Assembly (NCBI RefSeq): GCF_018885265.1
Contig: NZ_CP076538.1
Span: forward strand, 496,001-560,000
Source: Amycolatopsis aidingensis
Lineage (GTDB): Bacteria; Actinomycetota; Actinomycetes; Mycobacteriales; Pseudonocardiaceae
Direction: 5' to 3'
Length of the DNA stretch: 64,000 nt
The translations under genes were made by a program, and so were the position numbers. This document shows positions 52,299-61,764 of this stretch, in pieces (the first letter of the stretch is position 1; each line of letters starts with the position of its first letter). The notes below the pieces were generated by a model. It did no database searches. It had not been told where the DNA came from and saw only the letters and a list, made by a program, of their open reading frames with translations.

Positions 52299-53276
52299 TC
52301 ACGGCCGGTGCGTTTTCCAGTCCGGCCCGCGCAGGTCGGCGCCCGGCCGCTGGCGCAGGCCGGCCAGCTGACCGGCGTGGATGCCCTCGTTGCCGCCGAG
52401 GAACAGCAGGTCCAGCTCGGTGAGCCCGGCCAGCGGACGGATGTCCCGGACGGCGTTGTCGGCGAGCCCGAGCTGGCGCAGCCGCACCAGGCCTGCCAGC
52501 GGGGCCAGGTCCGTGGTGCCGCTGGCCCACAGGTAAAGGCTGCGCAACTCGGTGAGTCCGGCGAGCGGCTCGAGGTCGTGCAGCGGGTTCTCGGAGAGGT
52601 CGAGGCTGCGCAGGCCACTGAGTCCGCGCAGCGGCGCGAGCGAGCCGATCCGGTTGGCGCGCAGGTTCACCGAGGTCAGCGTGGTGAGGCCGGCGAGGGG
52701 CGTCAGGTCGGTGATTCGGTTCTGGGCGGCGTCCAGGTGCTCGAGGGCAGGCAACTCGTCCAGCCCGGCGAGCGAGCCGATCCGGTTGTCGGTGAGTTCG
52801 AGTGAGCGCAGCCTGCCGTGCCCGCGCAGCTCCGGCGCCGCGGTCAGCGAGTTGGCGCCCAGGTCGAGCCGGGTCAGGTAGTGCAGTTCGCGGGCGAACC
52901 GTAGTTCGCCGAGTGCGTTGCCGTACAGATCGAGCCAGGTCAGGCTGGTCATTCCGGCCAGCGGGGTGGCATCGGTGATCCGGTTGCCGCGCAGGCCGAG
53001 CGCGGGCAGCCGGTCCAGCCCCGCCAGCGGCCGCAGGTCGGTGAGCTGGTTGAAGCTCAGAAACAGCCCGGTCAGGTTCGGCAACCCGGCCAGCGGGCCC
53101 AGGTCGGTGAGCTCGTTGTGGTCCAGGCGCAGCACCCGCAACTGCGGGTACCGCTCGATCCCACTGAGGTCGGTGATGCCGGAACGGCTGGCGTCCAGTG
53201 CCCGCAGGGTGCCGTCCTCCGCGCGCGGGGCGCGCGCCACGGCCCGCCGCAGGTTCGGGTCGGACAAGGTGTTCAT
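52299..53276 (-). CDS. leucine-rich-repeat protein
   Basis: A 325-residue protein of about 11 internalin-type repeats of 21-22 residues, each like LTDLGPLAGLPNLTGLFLSFN. No signal peptide or anchor, so it is cytoplasmic and probably binds a protein. LRR proteins of this type are unusual in actinobacteria. It has a strong leaderless promoter with a TetR-type operator in the spacer but no neighbouring TetR gene. The M. tuberculosis block has a protease (Rv3668c) at this place. Confidence 0.85.
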   Translation of the reverse strand: MNTLSDPNLRRAVARAPRAEDGTLRALDASRSGITDLSGIERYPQLRVLRLDHNELTDLGPLAGLPNLTGLFLSFNQLTDLRPLAGLDRLPALGLRGNRITDATPLAGMTSLTWLDLYGNALGELRFARELHYLTRLDLGANSLTAAPELRGHGRLRSLELTDNRIGSLAGLDELPALEHLDAAQNRITDLTPLAGLTTLTSVNLRANRIGSLAPLRGLSGLRSLDLSENPLHDLEPLAGLTELRSLYLWASGTTDLAPLAGLVRLRQLGLADNAVRDIRPLAGLTELDLLFLGGNEGIHAGQLAGLRQRPGADLRGPDWKTHRP

Positions 53277-53284
53277 GCCAATTG

Positions 53285-53312
53285 AGTATACATACCGGTC
53301 GGTATACCTCAA
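53285..53312 (-). promoter_or_regulatory. promoter with embedded TetR-type operator
   Basis: On the minus strand -35 TTGAGG (53312-53307), a 16-bp spacer and -10 TATACT (53290-53285) precede the LRR gene by 8 nt. The spacer contains ATACCG-AC-CGGTAT (53292-53305), a perfect palindrome of a form common at TetR-regulated promoters. A repressor bound here would block RNA polymerase. Confidence 0.7.
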
Positions 53313-53352
53313 GGCGCGTGCCGGGCCGCGGTCGGCGACCCGGTGGGCTTGG

Positions 53353-54561
53353 TCAGACGTTGTTCTCCGCGCTGTGGGCGCGGCTGCGCCGCACCAGCAG
53401 CGCGGCCGCGGTGAGCGAGGCGATGGCCGAGGCGAGCAGTACGGCGGCCTTGGCCAGCTCGGTCGTCTCCCCGGTCAGCGAGAGGTCGGCGATCAGCAGG
53501 CTCACCGTGAACCCGACGCCGCCGAGCATCGCCAGTGCCGCGATATCTCGCCATCCCACCCCGCGGGGCAGGGTGGCCAGTCTGGTCCGCACCGCCAGCA
53601 CGCTGGCGCCGAAGATGCCGATGAACTTGCCGCCGACCAGCCCGATCATCACCGCCAGCGGCAGCGCACCGGTGAACACCTCGCCCAGCGACTCGCCGCT
53701 GACCTCGATCCCGGCCGCGAACAGCGCGAACACCGGGACCGCGAGCGCCGCCGACCACGGCTGTAGCCGGTGCTCGAGCCGGATCGCGGGCGCCTCGTGT
53801 TCCTCGGGGTCCGGGCGCACCCTGGTCAGCAGGCCGAGCGCGACCCCGGCGATCGTGGCGTGGATGCCTGCGGAGTGCACCGCGACCCAGGTGATCACCG
53901 CGAGCGGTACGTACAGCCAGGGGGTGCGGATGCGCTTGTGCTGCAACCAGGCGTAGAGCGCGAGGGATGCCACCGCGATGCCGCCCGCGACCAGGTCGAA
54001 CTTCGTGGTGAACAGCACCGCGATGACGATGATCGCGCCGAGATCGTCGACCACGGCGAGGGAGAGCAGGAAGACCCGCGCGCTGCTCGGCAGGTTGGAG
54101 CCGGTCACCGCGAGCACACCGAGTGCGAAGGCGATGTCGGTGGCCACCGGGATGGCCCAGGCCTGGTCCATCCCCGGCTCGCCCCAGCCGATGGACAGCG
54201 CGATCGCCGCGGGGATGATCATGCCGCCGATCGCCGCCACGATCGGCAACGTCGCCGCCTTCAGGTTGGACAGCTCGCCGACCACCATCTCGCGTTTGAG
54301 CTCGAGCCCCACGACGAAGAAGAACAGCGCGAGCAGGCCGTCCTTGGCCCAGTCACCGACGGAGAGGTTCAGGTGCAGCAGCTCGGGACCGATCTCGAAT
54401 TCCCGGATCGAGCGGTAGATGTCACCGAGTGGTGAGTTGGCCCAGATGAGTGCGACCGCGGTCGCCACGAGCAGGATGATCCCGCCGGTGGTCTCGGTGC
54501 GCAGGTAGCGGGCGAACTCGGCGACGGCCTGACCCGGGCGACGCGGTTCCGGTGCGTTCAC
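53353..54561 (-). CDS. nhaA: Na+/H+ antiporter
   Basis: A 402-residue NhaA with 11-12 TM helices. The two transport aspartates are in AVVDDLGAI (near 160) and the ATDIAFALG segment (near 133) carries the other conserved Asp; LFFFVVGLELKRE (near 82) is also diagnostic. It exchanges sodium for protons in pH and salt tolerance. The GTG at 54561 follows GGGAG by 8 nt. The 272 bp upstream hold nothing I recognise beyond promoter-like AT-rich DNA. Confidence 0.95.
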   Translation of the reverse strand: MNAPEPRRPGQAVAEFARYLRTETTGGIILLVATAVALIWANSPLGDIYRSIREFEIGPELLHLNLSVGDWAKDGLLALFFFVVGLELKREMVVGELSNLKAATLPIVAAIGGMIIPAAIALSIGWGEPGMDQAWAIPVATDIAFALGVLAVTGSNLPSSARVFLLSLAVVDDLGAIIVIAVLFTTKFDLVAGGIAVASLALYAWLQHKRIRTPWLYVPLAVITWVAVHSAGIHATIAGVALGLLTRVRPDPEEHEAPAIRLEHRLQPWSAALAVPVFALFAAGIEVSGESLGEVFTGALPLAVMIGLVGGKFIGIFGASVLAVRTRLATLPRGVGWRDIAALAMLGGVGFTVSLLIADLSLTGETTELAKAAVLLASAIASLTAAALLVRRSRAHSAENNV

Positions 54562-54833
54562 AGGCGAAACTCCCAATAGTGCGGTCGATGGCCTCTACGC
54601 CGACCAGACTTCCCGGCACACCTTCACGAAATTTTAGCGTGCGAGCGGTCGCCGTGATCGTCATCGTGGGAATGCCCACTTGGTTGCATCCTGTATGCAC
54701 TCCGGGTAGGTGGCTCGATACCGGGCATATCCGGCATGTTGATCCGGCACGACCATGCGCCCTATTGAGTCAAAGTCCGCCCACTCTACGATGCTGCTGA
54801 CAACGATGTCTAAACCACGAGGATGGGCGAGTT

Positions 54834-56300
54834 GTGAGTACCTCTACCGAGGTCGGACACGGCCAACCGGACAGGTCGTTCTTCGGGCACCCACGAGGGC
54901 TGGTGAACCTGTTCGGTACCGAGATGTGGGAGCGCTTCTCCTTCTACGGGATGCAGGCGATCCTCACCATCTACCTCTACTACGAGGTGGCGGACGGCGG
55001 GCTGGGCCTGCCGCGGGACAGCGCGACCAGTGTGGTCGGTGCATACGGCGGGCTGGTCTACCTTTCCACCATCGTCGGCGCCTGGGTCGCGGACCGGCTG
55101 CTCGGCAGGCAGCGCACCCTGTTCTACAGCGCGATACTGATCATGTTCGGGCACATCTCGCTGGCGTTGCTGCCCGGACTGGCAGGGGTCGGGGTCGGCC
55201 TTGCTGCGGTGGGACTCGGCGCCGGTGGTCTCAAAGGCAACGCGACCTCGCTGGTGGGGTCGCTGTACGCGAAGGAGGACGAACGCAGGGACGCCGCCTT
55301 CTCCATCTTCTACCTCGGCATCAACCTCGGTGCCTTCCTCGGGCAGATCCTGACCGGACTGGTCCAGGAGGAAGTCGGTTTCCACTACGGATTCGGGCTG
55401 GCCGCGCTCGGGATGGCCATCGGCCTGGTGCAGTACACCCTCGGGCGGAAGAACCTCAGCGCGGACGCCGATGTGGTGGCGAACCCGCTGCCCGCGGCCC
55501 AGCGGCCACTGGCGGTCGGCGGGGCGCTGGCCGTGGTCGCCGCGATCGTGCTGCTGGTGATGACCGGGGCGATCACTCCGGCGAACCTGGCCGATGTCAC
55601 CCTCGTGGTGATCATCGTGGCGGTGCTCGCCTACTTCACGGTCATCCTGACCAGCCGGAAGATCACCACGGTGGAGCGCAAGCGGGTGTTCAGCTTCATT
55701 CCGATGTTCCTGGCCAGCTTCGTGTTCTTCTCGCTGTTCCAGCAGCAGTACACCCTGGTGATCATCTACGCGGACAAACGGATCGACCGGGGCATCTTCG
55801 GCTGGGAGATGCCGGTGGCCTGGGCCAACTCGTTCAACCCGGTGTTCATCATCCTGCTGGCCGGGGTGTTCGCGGCGATGTGGACCAAGCTCGGCTCGCG
55901 CCAGCCGTCCACCCCGATCAAGTTCGCCCTCGGCACCATCACCATCGGCATCGCATACCTGGTGTTCCTGCTGTTCGCGGGCGGAACGGGGAACAGCACC
56001 CCGTTGCTGATCCTGGTGCTGATCATGCTCATCTTCACCGTCGGTGAGCTGATGCTGTCCCCGGTGGGGCTTTCCCTTTCCACCAAGCTGGCCCCGGAGG
56101 CGTTCCGCACGCAGATGGTGGCGCTGAACTTCCTTTCCATCGCGCTCGGCTCGACCATGGCCGGGTGGCTGGCGGGCTACTACAGCGTGGACAACGAGGC
56201 GCCGTACTTCGCGCTGGTCGGCGGTGCCTCGATCGCGTTCGGCCTGCTGCTGGTGCTGCTGACGCCGTTCATCAAGAAGCTGATGAGCGGGGTGCGCTAG
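54834..56300 (+). CDS. POT-family proton-coupled oligopeptide transporter
   Basis: A 488-residue transporter with the ExxERF motif at Glu30-Phe35 (EMWERF) and FYGMQAIL, GLGAGGLKGN (near 130) and FYLGINLGAFLG (near 160), all typical of DtpT/PTR2 proteins. About 14 hydrophobic helices. It imports di- and tripeptides. The GTG start follows GAGGATGGGCGAG. It is divergent from nhaA and ends at a strong hairpin. Confidence 0.93.
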   Translation: MSTSTEVGHGQPDRSFFGHPRGLVNLFGTEMWERFSFYGMQAILTIYLYYEVADGGLGLPRDSATSVVGAYGGLVYLSTIVGAWVADRLLGRQRTLFYSAILIMFGHISLALLPGLAGVGVGLAAVGLGAGGLKGNATSLVGSLYAKEDERRDAAFSIFYLGINLGAFLGQILTGLVQEEVGFHYGFGLAALGMAIGLVQYTLGRKNLSADADVVANPLPAAQRPLAVGGALAVVAAIVLLVMTGAITPANLADVTLVVIIVAVLAYFTVILTSRKITTVERKRVFSFIPMFLASFVFFSLFQQQYTLVIIYADKRIDRGIFGWEMPVAWANSFNPVFIILLAGVFAAMWTKLGSRQPSTPIKFALGTITIGIAYLVFLLFAGGTGNSTPLLILVLIMLIFTVGELMLSPVGLSLSTKLAPEAFRTQMVALNFLSIALGSTMAGWLAGYYSVDNEAPYFALVGGASIAFGLLLVLLTPFIKKLMSGVR

Positions 56301-56308
56301 CGGGTCAG

Positions 56309-56342
56309 GTGGTCCGCGCGGCTTTCCGGCCGCGCGGACCAC
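56309..56342. terminator. bidirectional terminator hairpin
   Basis: GTGGTCCGCGCGGC and GCCGCGCGGACCAC, 14-bp arms with a 6-nt loop, between the convergent POT and VIT-family genes; the VIT stop codon abuts it. The arm and flank (ACCACTC) recall the dispersed GAGTGG hairpin at 40228. Confidence 0.75.
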
Positions 56343-57062
56343 TCATACCGCCGCGCCGAACAGGGTGCCGACCAGGTAGGTGACCACCATCGTCAGCGCG
56401 CCGACACCGACGTTGCGGGCGATGGCCCTGCCGATCCGGGCCCTGCCGAGCCACCCGCTCACCAGGCCGGTCAGCGCGAGGCTGAGCACCACCGCCGTAC
56501 CGCAGGCCCACACCCTGGCCGATGCCGACGGCAGGGTGATCGCCACCAGCGGCAGCAGCGCGCCGATGGCGAACGCGAGCAGCGAGGCCCATGCCGCCTG
56601 CCACGGGCTGGTCAGGTGGTCCGGGTCGATCCGCAGCTCGGCCTCGGCATGCGCCTGCAGGGCGTCCTTCGCGGTGAGTTCCTGCGCGACCCGCGCGGCC
56701 AGTTCCGGGGAGAGTCCCTTGTGCTGGTAGATCTCGGCCAGTTCGCGTTCCTCGGCCTCCGGCATCATCGCCAGCTCCTGGCGCTCGAGCCGCAGCATGG
56801 CCCGCTCGGAATCGCGCTGGCTGCTGACCGAGACGTACTCACCGCCCGCCATGGAAAGGGCACCTGCCACCAGTCCGGCTATTCCGGCGGTGAGGATGAC
56901 CATCCGGTCCGTGGTCGCTCCGGCCACGCCGACGACGAGACCGGCGACGGAGACGATGCCGTCGTTCGCGCCGAGCACTCCCGCGCGTAGCGAGTTGAGT
57001 TTGCTGCCGAAATTTTCGTGGTGCGCCTCGTCGGAATGGGCGGGCTCCGGCGTGTCCGTCAC
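56343..57062 (-). CDS. VIT1/CCC1-family iron/manganese transporter
   Basis: A 239-residue membrane protein. RAGVLGANDGIVSVAGLVVGVAG is the first-helix signature, followed by AGGEYVSVSSQRDSE, the charged metal-binding helices (EAEERELAEIYQHKGLSPELA near 120-140) and three more helices. Related proteins store or export Fe/Mn. The GTG at 57062 starts at the conserved part; a longer frame upstream is possible. Confidence 0.9.
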   Translation of the reverse strand: MTDTPEPAHSDEAHHENFGSKLNSLRAGVLGANDGIVSVAGLVVGVAGATTDRMVILTAGIAGLVAGALSMAGGEYVSVSSQRDSERAMLRLERQELAMMPEAEERELAEIYQHKGLSPELAARVAQELTAKDALQAHAEAELRIDPDHLTSPWQAAWASLLAFAIGALLPLVAITLPSASARVWACGTAVVLSLALTGLVSGWLGRARIGRAIARNVGVGALTMVVTYLVGTLFGAAV

Positions 57063-57138
57063 CCGTCCAGTGAAGCACGTGAGCCGGGGTGGGTACCGGT
57101 CGAAACCGGCACCCACTCCGGCTTCCCGATAGTCGTGC

Positions 57139-57600
57139 TCAGCTTTCCAGCTCGGCCAGGGCCTGCTTGGCCTGCTGGAGCTCGGCCTCGAGCTGAGCGA
57201 CCTTGGCCTGCTGCTGCTCGCGAGCCGCGTCGATCACCTCGTCGATCGGGCCGGACAGGTCGGTGTGCAGTTCCTTCGCCGCGCGGGAGACGGCCGCGGC
57301 GGGGATCTCCAGCCCGCGGGCGACCCACTTGCTGCCGTGCTTGAGTTCGGCCTGCCACTCACCGTCGGCCGTGCCGGTGACGGTCAGGGTCAGCTCGACG
57401 GTCCGGGTCTTCTTCGCGGTGGCGCCCTTGGGCCTGCCGCGCTTGGGCTTGGCCTGCTCCTCGGCACCGGTCTCGGTTTCGGGGGCGGTGCTGCCGTTGC
57501 TGCCGCTGTCGGCAGCGTCGGGGGACTGCTCGGAGACCTCGCCGTTCGCCGGGCTCTCCGGGGTTTCTTCCTGCTGCTCTGTCAAGGAATCCACGGTCAT
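57139..57600 (-). CDS. AT-hook and coiled-coil protein (DUF6319-like)
   Basis: A 153-residue protein in three parts: an acidic Ser/Glu-rich disordered tail (1-48), a basic AT-hook-like PKRGRPKGATAKKTR (near 52-66), a small alpha/beta domain (VELTLTVTGTADGEWQAEL, GSKWVARGLEIP) and a C-terminal coiled coil (AREQQQAKVAQLEAELQQAK). I recall the family as DUF6319 of Pseudonocardiaceae. It may bind DNA minor grooves as a nucleoid protein (inference). Confidence 0.75.
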   Translation of the reverse strand: MTVDSLTEQQEETPESPANGEVSEQSPDAADSGSNGSTAPETETGAEEQAKPKRGRPKGATAKKTRTVELTLTVTGTADGEWQAELKHGSKWVARGLEIPAAAVSRAAKELHTDLSGPIDEVIDAAREQQQAKVAQLEAELQQAKQALAELES

Positions 57601-57715
57601 CGTCGGTGTCGTCTCCTTGCCGGATGGATGGGTTCTCCCGCGCGCCAGCGTAGAACATCCGTTCGATTACTCCGCGTGGGGGTCGGCTTGCCCGCTGAAC
57701 GGACGTGGGTAACGC

Positions 57716-59698
57716 TCAGTCCTCATCCGACCCGGCCCGCAGGCCGCTGGCGATCTGGTCCATCACGCCGGCGTCGGCCAGGGTGGTCACGTCACCGACG
57801 TCCCTGTTCTCCGCGACATCGCGCAGCAGGCGGCGCATGATCTTGCCGGACCGGGTCTTGGGCAGCTCCGGCACCATCATGATCTGCCGGGGCTTGGCGA
57901 TCGGCCCGATCTCACCGGCCACGTGGTTGCGCAGGTCCTGCACGGTCTGCTCACCGGCGTCGGTGTAGCTGCCGCGCAGGATGACGAAGGCAACGATGCC
58001 CTGCCCGGTGGTGGCGTCGCTGGCGCCGACCACGGCGGCCTCGGCCACCGCGGGATGGGAGACCAGCGCGGACTCCACCTCGGTGGTGGAGATCCGGTGC
58101 CCGGACACGTTCATCACGTCGTCCACCCTGCCGAGCAGCCAGATGTCCCCGTCATCGTCGTACTTGGCGCCATCGCCCGCGAAGTAGAAGCCCTGGTCGG
58201 CGAACCGGGACCAGTAGGTCTCCCGGTACCGCTCGTCGTCGCCCCAGATGCCGCGCAGCATGGACGGCCACGGCTTGTCCAGCACCAGGTAGCCGCCCCC
58301 GCCCGCGGGCACCTCGGCACCGTTGTCGTCGACCACCTTCGCCGAGATCCCCGGCAGCGGGGCCTGCGCCGAGCCCGGCTTAGCGTGCGTGACGCCGGGC
58401 AGCGGGGAGATCATGATTGCCCCGGTCTCGGTCTGCCACCAGGTGTCCACGATGGGTGCCCGGCCTCCGCCGACGTGCTCCCGGTACCACATCCACGCCT
58501 CGGGGTTGATCGGCTCGCCGACGCTGCCCAGCACCCGCAGCGAGGAAAGGTCGTACTTCGCCGGAATGTCCGCGCCCCATTTCATGAAGGTCCGGATCAA
58601 GGTAGGCGCGGTGTAGTAGATCGACACCTTGTAGTTCTGCACGATTTCCCAGTGCCTGCCCTCGTGCGGGGTGTTCGGGGTGCCTTCGTAAACCACCTGC
58701 GTGGCCCGGTTGGCCAGCGGGCCGTACACGATGTAGGAATGCCCGGTCACCCAGCCGATATCCGCGGTGCACCAGTACACGTCCTGCCCTGGCTTGTGGT
58801 CGAAAACCACCCGGTGCGTGTAGGCGGCCTGGGTGAGGTATCCGCCCGAGGTGTGCAGAATCCCCTTCGGTTTCCCGGTGGTGCCGCTGGTGTACAGGAT
58901 GAACAGCGGATGCTCGGAGTCGAAGGCCTCCGCCTTGTGCTCCGGCGCCTGCTTGGCCATCAGTTCGTGCCACCAGATGTCCCTGGACTCGGTCCACGGC
59001 ACCTCTTCCGGCGTCTCCTCGCCGGTGCGCCGCACCACCAGCACCCGTTGCACGCTCTGCGCACCGGCCAGTGCTTCGTCCACTTGCGACTTCATCGCGG
59101 CCGCCTTGCCACGCCGGTACTGCCCGTCGGAGGTGATCACCACCTTGGCCTCGGCGTCGTCCACCCGCGCCCGCAGTGCGGTCGGAGAGAACCCGCCGAA
59201 CACCACACTGTGCAGCGCGCCGATCCGCGCGCAGGCCAGCATCGCGACGATGGCCTCCGGAATCATCTGCAGCTGGATCGCCACCCGGTCGCCTGCGACC
59301 ACACCAAGGGACGCGAGCCCGTTCGCCGCCCGGCAAACCTCCTCCTGCAACTGGGCGTAGGTGATATCCCTGGTGTCCCCCGGTTCACCGACCCAGTGAA
59401 TCGCGACCTGATCCCCGAAACCGGCGGTCACATGCCGGTCCACACAATTCACGGCCACATTCAGCCGCCCGCCGACGAACCACCGTGCGAATGGCGCATT
59501 CGACCAGTCGAGCACCTGGTCCCACCGCGATTCCCAGTCGAGTTTGCCTGCCTGTTCCGCCCAGAAACCCTCGCGGTCGGACTGCGCTTCGGCATACAGC
59601 CCCGCGCCCGCATTCGCCTGCGCAGCGAACTCCCCATCCGGTGGAAACGTCCGAGTCTCGGACAGCAGGTTGTCGAGAGCCGGGGACTGCTCTGTCAT
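57716..59698 (-). CDS. acs: acetyl-CoA synthetase
   Basis: Makes acetyl-CoA from acetate, ATP and CoA through acetyl-AMP. The 660-residue protein has the P-loop-like [11 protein letters not shown] (near 272), [10 protein letters not shown] (near 420), the hinge/adenylation region [16 protein letters not shown] (near 535) and the regulatory lysine in [10 protein letters not shown] (near 615), which is acetylated in other bacteria. AGGAGG lies 9 nt before the ATG. It corresponds to Rv3667. Confidence 0.97.
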   Translation of the reverse strand: MTEQSPALDNLLSETRTFPPDGEFAAQANAGAGLYAEAQSDREGFWAEQAGKLDWESRWDQVLDWSNAPFARWFVGGRLNVAVNCVDRHVTAGFGDQVAIHWVGEPGDTRDITYAQLQEEVCRAANGLASLGVVAGDRVAIQLQMIPEAIVAMLACARIGALHSVVFGGFSPTALRARVDDAEAKVVITSDGQYRRGKAAAMKSQVDEALAGAQSVQRVLVVRRTGEETPEEVPWTESRDIWWHELMAKQAPEHKAEAFDSEHPLFILYTSGTTGKPKGILHTSGGYLTQAAYTHRVVFDHKPGQDVYWCTADIGWVTGHSYIVYGPLANRATQVVYEGTPNTPHEGRHWEIVQNYKVSIYYTAPTLIRTFMKWGADIPAKYDLSSLRVLGSVGEPINPEAWMWYREHVGGGRAPIVDTWWQTETGAIMISPLPGVTHAKPGSAQAPLPGISAKVVDDNGAEVPAGGGGYLVLDKPWPSMLRGIWGDDERYRETYWSRFADQGFYFAGDGAKYDDDGDIWLLGRVDDVMNVSGHRISTTEVESALVSHPAVAEAAVVGASDATTGQGIVAFVILRGSYTDAGEQTVQDLRNHVAGEIGPIAKPRQIMMVPELPKTRSGKIMRRLLRDVAENRDVGDVTTLADAGVMDQIASGLRAGSDED

Positions 59699-59809
59699 GG
59701 TGGTAAGCCTCCTGGTTCCGGTGGGTACACTACCTGCGCTGCGGCCGCCTCGCGGGCGCGGTGACGACGGTAGTACGCAACACAACAGACTGCACTGGTA
59801 CGTCAGCGG

Positions 59810-60394
59810 CTATGCCCACCTGGACAACAACTGGTCACGCACGGCGGGCCACTCGGCCGCGGTCACCGAGTAGATCACGGTGTCGCGCAGGCTGCCGTCG
59901 GTACGGATCCGATGTGCGCGCAGCACACCCTCCCTGGTGGCGCCGAGCCGTTCGATCGCGCGCTGCGAGCGCTCGTTGCGGATGTCGGTCTCCCAGGCGA
60001 CGCGGACGGCGCCGAGCACCTCGAAGGCCCGGCGCAGCAACAGCAGCTTGGCCTCGGTGTTCAATGGCGTCCGCTGCCACGGCGGGCCGATCCAGGTATG
60101 GCCGATGAGCAGGTTCCGGTCCACCGGGTCGATCCGGTAGTACGAGGTGGTTCCGGCGACCCGGCCGGTGCGGGTGTCGAGCTGCGCCCAGGCGAGCCGG
60201 TCCGGCTGGGCGAGGATGTGCTCGATCTGCGCACGGGTGTCCGCGAGGCTGGCGGGCTGGCGGCTGGCGAGCCAGGTCCAGATGCCCGGATCGCGGCCCG
60301 CCCGGTAGAGGCCCTCGGCGTGCCGCGTGCCGAGCGGCTCCAGCCGGACCCGGTCGCCGGTCAGGGTGGGGTGCCGGTGCCATTCCTCGCTCAT
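59810..60394 (-). CDS. GNAT-family acetyltransferase (RimJ/RimL-like)
   Basis: A 194-residue N-acetyltransferase: LTGDRVRLEPLGTRHAEGLY at the N-terminus, IGHTWIGPPWQRTPLNTEAKLLLLRRAFE (acetyl-CoA region, near 103-131) and RSQRAIERLGATREGVLRAH (near 143-162). It likely acetylates a small molecule or protein N-terminus. It is divergent from the phosphoribosyltransferase and 110 bp upstream of acs in the same direction. Confidence 0.88.
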   Translation of the reverse strand: MSEEWHRHPTLTGDRVRLEPLGTRHAEGLYRAGRDPGIWTWLASRQPASLADTRAQIEHILAQPDRLAWAQLDTRTGRVAGTTSYYRIDPVDRNLLIGHTWIGPPWQRTPLNTEAKLLLLRRAFEVLGAVRVAWETDIRNERSQRAIERLGATREGVLRAHRIRTDGSLRDTVIYSVTAAEWPAVRDQLLSRWA

Positions 60395-60538
60395 CAGCTC
60401 ACGCTATGCCGGAGAGTGGTCATCTCCCAGGTCCAGTCACACATGATCAAGAGAGGCCACTCGGGCGTCGGCAGGCTGCTCTTATGCTCGCGGTACTCGG
60501 CGCCGGGCCCGGACGCCGTGGCACGGGAAGGACGGCGG

Positions 60539-61036
60539 ATGACGGCGGAGCGGGAAGAGCTCACCTGGGAGCTGTTCGGTTCGGCGAGCAGGCAGCTGGC
60601 GGTGCAGGTCGCGGACAGCGGCTTCGAGCCCGACCTGATCCTGTCGATCGCCAGGGGCGGGCTGTTCGTCGCGGGCGCCCTCGGGTACGCCTTGGACGTC
60701 AAGAACCTGCATGTGATGAACGTGGAGTTCTACACCGGCGTCGACCAGCGGCTCGAGCTGCCGGTGATGCTGCCGCCGGTGCCGAACGCGGTCGATCTGG
60801 CGGGCGCGAAGGTGCTGGTCGCCGACGATGTCGCGGACACCGGCGCCACCCTGAAGCTGGTCCGGGACTTCTGCGCGGATCAGGTGGCCGAGGTGCGTTG
60901 CGCGGTGATCTACGAGAAGCCGTGGACCACGGTGTCCTGCGAGTACGTGTGGCGGCGCACCGAAAGGTGGATCAACTTCCCGTGGTCCACCCTGCCGCCG
61001 GTGGTCGTCCGGGAGGGACAGGTGCTGGACGCATGA
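60539..61036 (+). CDS. phosphoribosyltransferase
   Basis: A 165-residue type I PRTase. SIARGGLFVAGALGYAL (near 36) contains the pyrophosphate loop and LVADDVADTGATLKLV (near 95-110) is the PRPP motif. The C-terminal WINFPWSTLPP with aromatic residues stacks the base; this is the xanthine/guanine-like actinobacterial form. The ATG at 60539 is used; a GTG seven codons upstream is possible. It overlaps the next gene by ATGA. Confidence 0.88.
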   Translation: MTAEREELTWELFGSASRQLAVQVADSGFEPDLILSIARGGLFVAGALGYALDVKNLHVMNVEFYTGVDQRLELPVMLPPVPNAVDLAGAKVLVADDVADTGATLKLVRDFCADQVAEVRCAVIYEKPWTTVSCEYVWRRTERWINFPWSTLPPVVVREGQVLDA

Positions 61037-61764
61037 CGGATCCGTTGCGGCCACTGCTCGATCTGGCTGGCGTCGCCGAGGCGGCGCAGTCGGCCCAGGA
61101 GGCGGTGTTCGCGGTGCACCGGCACCGGGCCAACCTGCGGGGTGGCTCGGCGACCGCGGCGGAGGCCTCGGTACGGGCGGCCCGGGCCTCGGCGGGCATC
61201 GACGGCGCCGATCCGGAGCTACCCGCGGAGGGTACGGTGCGGGACCCGCTGCTGGCCGGGGCACTGCGGGTGGCCGAGGCGACCGAGTCCCTGCTCCCGA
61301 CCTGGCGGCGCGCGCCCCTGCAGGCACTGGCCAGGATGCACCTGCTGGCGGCCACGGACCTGGTCGAGGACCCCGACGGCCTTGGCAGGCCCCGCACCGA
61401 GCCGGAGGTGGCGCGGCGGCTGGAGCTGCTCGCCCAGCTGGTCACCGGCGCCACCTCGGTGCCGGGGCCGATCCTGACCGCGGTGGTGCACGGCGAGTTG
61501 CTCACCCTCGAGGCCTTCGGCACGGCGGACGGTGTGGTGGCCAGGGCCGCCGGCAGGCTGACCATGATCGCGACCGGGCTGGACCCCAAGGCACTGACCG
61601 TGCCCGAGGTCGCCTGCTTCCGGCGGGCGCGCCACTACCGGGCCGCCGCCGAGTCCTTCGCCACCGGTGAGCCGGACGGCGTGCGGGACTGGCTGCTGTT
61701 CGCCTGCGAAACGTTCCGCACGGGCGCCAAGGAGGCCACCACCATCGCCGACGCCGCCGGCTGA
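61033..61764 (+). CDS. Fic-like protein lacking the catalytic motif
   Basis: A 243-residue helical protein. AVHRHRANLRGGS and EASVRAARASAGIDG (near 50-64) resemble the N-terminal inhibitory-helix segment of Fic proteins (SxxxIEG), here with Asp for Glu. Later segments (LARMHLLAATDLV, AAVVHGELLTLEAF-like) suit the Fic helix bundle, but no HPFxxGNGR loop is found, so AMP transfer is unlikely. It is translationally coupled to the phosphoribosyltransferase, implying a shared role. Confidence 0.65.
   Translation: MTDPLRPLLDLAGVAEAAQSAQEAVFAVHRHRANLRGGSATAAEASVRAARASAGIDGADPELPAEGTVRDPLLAGALRVAEATESLLPTWRRAPLQALARMHLLAATDLVEDPDGLGRPRTEPEVARRLELLAQLVTGATSVPGPILTAVVHGELLTLEAFGTADGVVARAAGRLTMIATGLDPKALTVPEVACFRRARHYRAAAESFATGEPDGVRDWLLFACETFRTGAKEATTIADAAG

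Noticed and set aside
54810..56342. 510-codon minus-strand frame opposite the POT transporter
   Set aside because: Antisense shadow; rich in His, Gln and Arg without any domain.
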